This document shows positions 59,313-64,000 of a stretch of DNA of 64,000 nt, in pieces (within the stretch, counting starts at the first letter, position 1; each line of letters opens with the position of its first letter). Origin of the DNA: Streptomyces sp. NRRL WC-3605 (lineage in GTDB: Bacteria; Actinomycetota; Actinomycetes; Streptomycetales; Streptomycetaceae). The notes beneath the pieces are model-generated. The model was not told the DNA's origin, did no database searches, and saw nothing but the letters and a program-made list of their open reading frames with translations. The DNA is taken from positions 248,001-312,000 of the forward strand of contig NZ_LLZN01000002.1 in the NCBI RefSeq assembly GCF_001509795.1. Direction: 5' to 3'. Made by a program: the position numbers and the translations under genes.

Positions 59313-60512
59313 TCAGAGGAAGGACGCCAGCCCCTGAAGGAAACGGTCCACCTCCCCGGCGGTGTTGTACGGCGCGAGCCCGACGCGCAGGGCGGGGTCC
59401 GGCAGTTTCAGCGCGGTGAAGGGCTCATGGGCGTAGAACGACCCGGCGGGGGCCACCACATCGCGCGCCGCCAGACGGGCCTGTGCCGCACGGGCGTCGC
59501 GCCCCTCCAGGGTCATCAGCAGGGTCGGGGTGCGGTCGGCAGCCTTCGTGTGGACGGTCACCGCGTCCCCGAGACCGCGCAGCCCTTCCTCCAACCGGGC
59601 GCGCAGCACGGTCTCGTGCGCGTGCAGCGAGGCCAGCGACCGCGCGAGTCGCTCCCGGCGCGTGCCCTCGGCCTCCGGGTCCAGCGCGGCGAGGAAGTCC
59701 ACGGCCGCCGTCGCGCCCGCCAGCGTCTCGTAGGGCAGCGTGCCGAACTCGAAGCGCTCCGGCACCGCTTCGGAGGATGGCAGGAGCTTGTCCGGCCGCA
59801 GCGTATCCAGCAGTTCGGGGTCCCCGGCCAGCACACCGCAGTGGGGACCGAGGAACTTGTACGGTGAGCAGACGAACAGGTCGGCGCCCAGCGCCGGGAC
59901 GTCCACCAGCGCGTGAGCGGCGTAGTGCACGCCGTCCACGTAGACCAGCGCGCCGGCCTCGTGCGCCAGGTCGGCGATCCGGCGGACCGGGGGCTTGGTG
60001 CCGAGGACGTTCGAGGCGGCCGTCACCGCGACCAGCCGGGTCCGGGAGGACAGCGCGCGTTCGAACGAGGCGAGGTCGAGTTCCGTGGTCGCCTCGTCCA
60101 GCTCGATCCAGCGCACGGTCGCCCCGGCCCGCTCGGCCGCCTGGATCCAGGGGCGGACGTTGCAGTCGTGGTCCAGACGGCTGAGGACGATCTCGTCGCC
60201 GGCCGACCAGCTCTTGGCCAGGTGCCGGGAGAAGTCGTACGTCAGCTGGGTGGCGCTGCGCCCGTGGACGACGCCGCGCGCGGGGACGGCGAGCAGGTCG
60301 GCGTAGGCGGCGCGGAACTCCGCGACCGCGCGCTCCGCGTTGAGCTCCGACGGGCTGACCGCGCCCCGGTTGGACAGCGGCCCGGTCAGCGTGGCCGCGA
60401 TGGCGTGGGCGACGGGCCGCGGGGTCTGGGTCCCGCCCGGGCCGTCGAAGAAGGCCGTCCCCTGCCGGAGGGACGGGAAGTGGGCCCGGAGAGCGGTCAG
60501 GTCGATGGCCAT
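59313..60512 (-). CDS. cysteine desulfurase-like aminotransferase class V protein
   Basis: A 399-residue PLP enzyme of the CsdA/SufS-like fold (cysteine desulfurase-like protein family): FFDGPGGTQTPRPVAHAIA, STQLTYDFSRHLAKSW-like region, RLDHDCNVRPWIQAA, VYVDGVHYAAHA and SPYKFLGPHCGVL, where the Lys binds PLP. The active-site Cys loop of true desulfurases is not evident, so the reaction is uncertain. The ATG at 60512 gives MAIDLTALRAHFPSL. It is divergent from a LysR gene, which may control it. Confidence 0.88.
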   Translation of the reverse strand: MAIDLTALRAHFPSLRQGTAFFDGPGGTQTPRPVAHAIAATLTGPLSNRGAVSPSELNAERAVAEFRAAYADLLAVPARGVVHGRSATQLTYDFSRHLAKSWSAGDEIVLSRLDHDCNVRPWIQAAERAGATVRWIELDEATTELDLASFERALSSRTRLVAVTAASNVLGTKPPVRRIADLAHEAGALVYVDGVHYAAHALVDVPALGADLFVCSPYKFLGPHCGVLAGDPELLDTLRPDKLLPSSEAVPERFEFGTLPYETLAGATAAVDFLAALDPEAEGTRRERLARSLASLHAHETVLRARLEEGLRGLGDAVTVHTKAADRTPTLLMTLEGRDARAAQARLAARDVVAPAGSFYAHEPFTALKLPDPALRVGLAPYNTAGEVDRFLQGLASFL

Positions 60513-60739
60513 GGCCTCGGCTTTCGAAAGCGGCGGGGGCGGGGGTGGTGGGGAGCGGTCTCCCGGCGGATGCCGGCGGTGGTGGTCCGCGACGTCGCGG
60601 CGTTCGCCCGCACGGCAGCCCGGACGCCGCGGACACCTCTGGACTCTGGCACCTGGCGGCACGACACGTAAAGCGATGGATCGCGAAGTGAGAGTTCACG
60701 GATCATGATGGGCCGGGGGCTCGTACGAGGCGGTGCGTC

Positions 60740-61651
60740 ATGAAGGACCAGCCGGATCTGAAGCTGCTGGCCACGTTCCTGGCCGTGGTCGAACACGGCT
60801 CCATGGCCGCGGCTGCGGCAACGCTCGGCTATGTTCCGTCCGCGGTGTCCCAGCACGTCGCCGCCCTGGAGCGCGACCTGGATGTCGAGTTGCTGGTCCG
60901 CCGACCCGGCAGCCGACTGGTCCTCACCGGCGCCGGCCGGTCCCTGGCCCGCGCGGCCGGGGAGCTGTTCGAGGCGACCGCCCGTTTCCGTGACGCCGCC
61001 GATGGCATCGCCCGCCGGGAGGTCACCGAGCTGCGCGTCGGCGCGTACCCGAGCGCGGTGAGTCATCTGTTCCCCGGCGTGCTGTCCGCGCTGCGGCCCC
61101 GGGAACGGGGCGTCCGGGTACGACTGATCATCGTGGAGACGCACGCCGGGCTGCCCAGGGTCCGGTCCGGCGACCTCGACCTGCTCATCGCCTACCGGTA
61201 TCTCCCGGAGGACCCGCCCCCCGCCTCCGCCGAGCTGGCCCTCACCTCACTCGGGCACGAACCGCTCGTCCTCGTCGCCGGCCGCCGTCCCCTCGCCCTG
61301 GAGGACTGCCTGGACCGGGAGTGGACGTCCGGCCTGACGCACAGCCCGGACCGGCGGCTGCTGCACCGCTGGGCCGGTGAGCTGGGCGTCTCGCCGGAGG
61401 TGACGCTGGAGACCGAGGACCTGCACAGCATGCTGGCGATGATCCGGGCGGGCCTCGCCGTGGGCTGGATCCCGGCCACGCTGCTCGACGGCGAGCGCGG
61501 CGACGAGGGCGTCCAGCGCGTGGTGCTGCCGCCCGGCTCGGCGCCGCTGAGCCGGGAGGTCCTGGCGGTGAGCCGCCCCGGCACGCGGCCCCCGGTGGCC
61601 GACGAGCTGGTCGCGCTGCTGACCCGGGCGCTGCGGGGTGTCAGGGCATGA
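60740..61651 (+). CDS. LysR-family transcriptional regulator
   Basis: A 303-residue LysR-type regulator: N-terminal helix-turn-helix LLATFLAVVEHGSMAAAAATLGYVPSAVSQHVAALERDLDVELLVRR, then a substrate-binding domain (ELRVGAYPSAVSHLFPGVLSAL). It is divergent from the cysteine desulfurase-like gene (227-bp gap), the usual layout for a LysR target. Its last 11 bases overlap a degraded permease remnant on the other strand. Confidence 0.93.
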   Translation: MKDQPDLKLLATFLAVVEHGSMAAAAATLGYVPSAVSQHVAALERDLDVELLVRRPGSRLVLTGAGRSLARAAGELFEATARFRDAADGIARREVTELRVGAYPSAVSHLFPGVLSALRPRERGVRVRLIIVETHAGLPRVRSGDLDLLIAYRYLPEDPPPASAELALTSLGHEPLVLVAGRRPLALEDCLDREWTSGLTHSPDRRLLHRWAGELGVSPEVTLETEDLHSMLAMIRAGLAVGWIPATLLDGERGDEGVQRVVLPPGSAPLSREVLAVSRPGTRPPVADELVALLTRALRGVRA

Positions 61652-61976
61652 CCTCCCCGGGGAGGTCCAGGAGATGCTCGTCCGCCCCGCGGGAGACCGC
61701 GCTGCCGACGCCTCCCTCGCCGGGGAACTCCGCCGCCCAGACGTAGGTGTGCGACAGGTCCACGAGGACGGCGGCGACGGCCGCGCCCGCGCCGAGCAGC
61801 GGGCGCCGCCCGCCGTACGGCAGCGGGCGCGCCGGGCGGTCTCCTGGCGGGCACCGGCCGCGCTGGTGACGCGGTCCAGCACGATGGCCATGACGACGAT
61901 GGCGAGGCCCGCGTTGAACGCGGTGCCGACCTGGAGCGACTGGAGGGCCAGGACGACGGTCCGGGCCGACCGGCGT
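61641..61976 (-). pseudogene. fragment of a glycine betaine/proline ABC permease (ProW/OpuB type)
   Basis: On the minus strand one frame reads TVVLALQSLQVGTAFNAGLA then IVVMAIVLDRVTSAAGARQE, the conserved C-terminal part of ProW-type permeases (V..AF.AGLAIV..AI.LDR.T). After ETARRAR the reading continues in another frame as PLPYGGRRPLLGAGAAVAAV and LVDLSHTYVWAAEFPGE, ending at 61641. So it has lost its 5' portion (an in-frame TGA lies directly upstream) and carries a frameshift. No companion ATPase or binding protein is present. The 61977-62088 stretch holds nothing else. Confidence 0.55.
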
Positions 61977-62088
61977 CAAAGGGTCGGCGGAGGACGATCA
62001 CGCGATGCCGTCCCTTCCCCACCGGACCCCCACCCGACCCCGGGCGCTCACGATTTCCGCGTCGACGGCGCCTCAACCGCCCTATTTC

Positions 62089-62931
62089 TCAGGTGACTTG
62101 ACCGAGGAAGGAATGCAGGGCGGCGACGAGTTCGGCGGGGGCGTCCTCCTGCACGAGATGGCCGGCGCCCGCGAACACCTCGAAGCGCGCGCCGGGCACG
62201 AGCGCGGCGAGTTCACGGCCCTTCGCGACCGGGATCCAGTTGTCCTCCTCGCCCCAGCACACGAGCACGGGGATGCCGATGTCGCCGAAGCGGCTCTGGA
62301 TCTCGTCGGTGTGGCGCTGGTCGGCCTGGGCGATCTGGCGGTAGAAGGCCGCCTGCCCCGCGGGATCCAACCACGGCTCGACGAGCCGTTCCAGGACGTC
62401 GGGGCGCAGCCCGGGACCGCCGGTGGAGGAGATGTACGCACGGACGAGCGCGGCGTGCAGCGCGGGCGGCAACTGTGCCAGCACGTCGGAGTGTTCGCGC
62501 ACCAGCCGGAAGAAGGGCGAGCCCCAGGGGGCGAGGGCGACCGGGTCGACCAGGGCGAGGGCACGATAGCGGGCGCCGTGCAGGAGGTGGGCACGCAGGG
62601 CGACGGCTCCGCCGATGTCGTGGGCGACGACGAGGGGTTCGCCGAGGCCCCAGTGGGCGAGCAGTTCGGTGAGGACGTGGGCCTGGGCGGCAAGGGACAC
62701 GTCCTGACCGGCCGTCTTCTCGGACCGCCCGTAGCCGGGCATGTCCCAGACGAACACCTGGTGGTCCCGGGCGAGCGCGCGGGCGACGCCCCGCCAGACG
62801 TAGGAGGAGAACGGGGTGCCGTGCGACAGGACGACCGGGGGACCGTCGGAGGGACCCAGGCGGTCCCAGCGGACGGCGCCGGTCGGGCCGGTGAAGGTGT
62901 GGGCGGGCAGCCAGTCGGTCTCGGAGGTCAT
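62089..62931 (-). CDS. alpha/beta hydrolase with Asp nucleophile (epoxide hydrolase/haloalkane dehalogenase-like)
   Basis: A 280-residue cytoplasmic hydrolase: VVLSHGTPFSSYVWRGVA oxyanion region, FVWDMPGYGRSEK, the nucleophile elbow VVAHDIGGAVALR with Asp105 in place of Ser, VCWGEEDNWIPV with the acid, and AGAGHLVQED with the catalytic His. An HDxG elbow points to epoxide hydrolase or dehalogenase chemistry. It is divergent from an IclR regulator, its likely controller. Confidence 0.9.
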   Translation of the reverse strand: MTSETDWLPAHTFTGPTGAVRWDRLGPSDGPPVVLSHGTPFSSYVWRGVARALARDHQVFVWDMPGYGRSEKTAGQDVSLAAQAHVLTELLAHWGLGEPLVVAHDIGGAVALRAHLLHGARYRALALVDPVALAPWGSPFFRLVREHSDVLAQLPPALHAALVRAYISSTGGPGLRPDVLERLVEPWLDPAGQAAFYRQIAQADQRHTDEIQSRFGDIGIPVLVCWGEEDNWIPVAKGRELAALVPGARFEVFAGAGHLVQEDAPAELVAALHSFLGQVT

Positions 62932-63049
62932 TCCTCTCCCGGATGGAGGTCGACGGACACGGTCCCTCCACTCTCACCGAACTCCGGCTCGCCGCCGACC
63001 CGGCGCGCGGGCCGGTCACGGTGTTGCTTGCTGCGCGTATATTTTCACT

Positions 63050-63847
63050 GTGAGCAACTACAGCCCTGCCCCGGAGACTCCGACTCCGCAGGCCGGCGGC
63101 GTGCAGTCGGTGGACCGCGCCATCAGTGTCATGGAGATCCTCGCGCAGCGTGGCGAGGCCGGGGTGAGCGAGGTCGCCGCCGAGATCGACGTCCACAAGT
63201 CGACCGCCTTCCGGCTCCTCGGCGCGCTGGAGGCCCGCGGACTGGTCGAGCAGGCCGGCGAGCGTGGCAAGTACCGGCTCGGCTTCGGCATCGTGCGGCT
63301 GGCCGGTGCCGTCACGGGCCGTATCGACATCACCCGGCAGGGCCGTCCGATCTGCGAGCGGCTCGCGGAGGAGCTGGGCGAGACGGTCAACATCGCGGTG
63401 CTGCGCGAGCACTACGCGATCAACCTCTACCAGGTGCGCGGTCCGGGTGCCATCACCGCGCACAACTGGGTGGGCCAGCTGACGCCGTTGCACGCCACGT
63501 CGAGCGGCAAGGTCCTGCTCGCGCACCTGCCCGCCGGGGAGCGCGCGGAGCTGCTGACGCGGGCCGGCCTGAAGAAGGTCACCCCGCACACCGTCACGGC
63601 CCGGACGAAGCTGGAGGAGGACCTGGCCGGGGTGCGGGAGCGCGGATACTCCACCACCCGTGAGGAGTTGGAGATCGGGCTGCACGCCATGGCCGCGCCG
63701 GTGCGTGACCGCGACGGCGAGGTCATCGCCGCGCTCAGCGCCTCCGGCCCGGCCTACCGGCTCACCGAGGAGCGCATGCACGCGATGGCCCCGCTGCTGA
63801 TCAAGGGCGCCGAGGAGATCAGTCACCGGATGGGTTTCCTGGGCTGA
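63050..63847 (+). CDS. IclR-family transcriptional regulator
   Basis: A 265-residue IclR-type regulator: winged helix QSVDRAISVMEILAQRGEAGVSEVAAEIDVHKSTAFRLLGALEARGLV, then the effector domain with LTPLHATSSGKVLLAHLP and GYSTTREELEIGLHAMAAPVRD. It starts at GTG 63050, with no ribosome binding site but an AT-rich stretch (TATATTTTCA) immediately upstream, so the transcript may be leaderless. Divergent from the HDxG hydrolase gene. Confidence 0.93.
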   Translation: MSNYSPAPETPTPQAGGVQSVDRAISVMEILAQRGEAGVSEVAAEIDVHKSTAFRLLGALEARGLVEQAGERGKYRLGFGIVRLAGAVTGRIDITRQGRPICERLAEELGETVNIAVLREHYAINLYQVRGPGAITAHNWVGQLTPLHATSSGKVLLAHLPAGERAELLTRAGLKKVTPHTVTARTKLEEDLAGVRERGYSTTREELEIGLHAMAAPVRDRDGEVIAALSASGPAYRLTEERMHAMAPLLIKGAEEISHRMGFLG

Positions 63848-64000
63848 CCGCAGCCCTCAGCCGTCGGTCAGGCGGGGCGTCGGCCGCTCCGGTCCGCAGG
63901 GTCGAATTCCGAGGCGTGCAGCGGGCATTCGACCGCACGCCCCTCCAGTCATTCGCCCGCGCGCCCCTCCAGCCGTCCGGCACCGACCCGGCCCCTCTCC
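63848..64000. other. right-end intergenic DNA
   Basis: The last 153 bases hold no gene I can support. A short C-rich motif (CGCGCCCCTCCAG) occurs twice near the end (around 63938 and 63960). The stretch is probably the 3' flank of the IclR gene. Confidence 0.5.

Noticed and set aside
61192..62076. Arg/Ser-rich minus-strand ORF across the LysR gene
   Set aside because: Most of it is antisense to LysR. The permease-like signal in its right part is in other frames and was reported instead as a pseudogene.

Overview
This is a gene-dense, very GC-rich window with strong G/C at third codon positions, frequent GTG starts and GGAGG-type ribosome binding sites. Several gene sets are typical of Streptomyces or close relatives: a conservon (cvnABCD), DUF5709, DUF6397 and DUF3516 proteins, a c-di-AMP riboswitch ahead of a cell-wall protein, an SAV_5884-type graspetide pair and divergent xylA/xylBR. 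It reads as ordinary chromosomal DNA with scattered accessory genes. There is no phage, no intact transposase gene, no CRISPR array, and I recognised no rRNA or tRNA.

Region by region. 1-3.5 kb: the phenylacetyl-CoA epoxidase operon paaABCDE (minus strand, paaE cut by the window edge) with a TetR/PaaR-like operator. 3.7-5.8 kb: a ydaO-type c-di-AMP riboswitch and an NlpC/P60 protein whose catalytic cysteine is replaced by glycine. 5.9-10.3 kb: a graspetide precursor and ATP-grasp ligase, preceded on the same strand by an MFS exporter and a flavin oxidase. 10.5-12.2 kb: an ECF sigma factor and a His/Met-rich membrane protein, separated by 20-bp tandem repeats. 12.3-20 kb: small hypotheticals, YjbQ, a flavoprotein, MltG, a MarR-linked ABC exporter and an L,D-transpeptidase-like lipoprotein. 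20.2-23.9 kb: a heterodimeric ABC exporter with complementary degenerate motifs. 24-30.4 kb: DUF5709, a zinc-independent L31, a metal-dependent hydrolase, a Ski2-like helicase, TesB and DUF6397.

30.5-36.6 kb: a lone roadblock protein, a PPOX-fold protein and a conservon (cvnA-B-C, a 215-bp gap holding an 18-codon leader ORF, then cvnD) preceded by an MHYT membrane protein. 36.7-45.6 kb: a methyltransferase, two hypotheticals, a secreted alpha/beta hydrolase, an SNF2 helicase coupled to a SWIM zinc-finger protein, and a Pro/Ser-repeat membrane protein. 45.7-49.8 kb: xylose catabolism (xylA divergent from xylB-xylR). 50-53.7 kb: a Tat-exported amidase, a GAF/winged-helix regulator and an aldehyde dehydrogenase. 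53.7-57.8 kb: an ArsR regulator and SulP transporter sharing an ATTGC-N8-GCAA operator, then a metallophosphoesterase whose stop codon lies in a 60-bp perfect palindrome with CTAG ends. 57.8-64 kb: DUF2804, a small secreted protein, a cysteine-desulfurase-like enzyme divergent from a LysR regulator, a decayed betaine-permease fragment, an HDxG hydrolase and an IclR regulator.

The observations I consider most worth following are the Cys-less NlpC/P60 protein under a c-di-AMP riboswitch, the graspetide locus with its possible accessory genes, the rare-codon leader ORF touching cvnD, the CTAG-flanked palindrome, and the His/Met pentapeptide-repeat protein beside an ECF sigma factor. All family calls were made by eye from motifs; no database search was possible.
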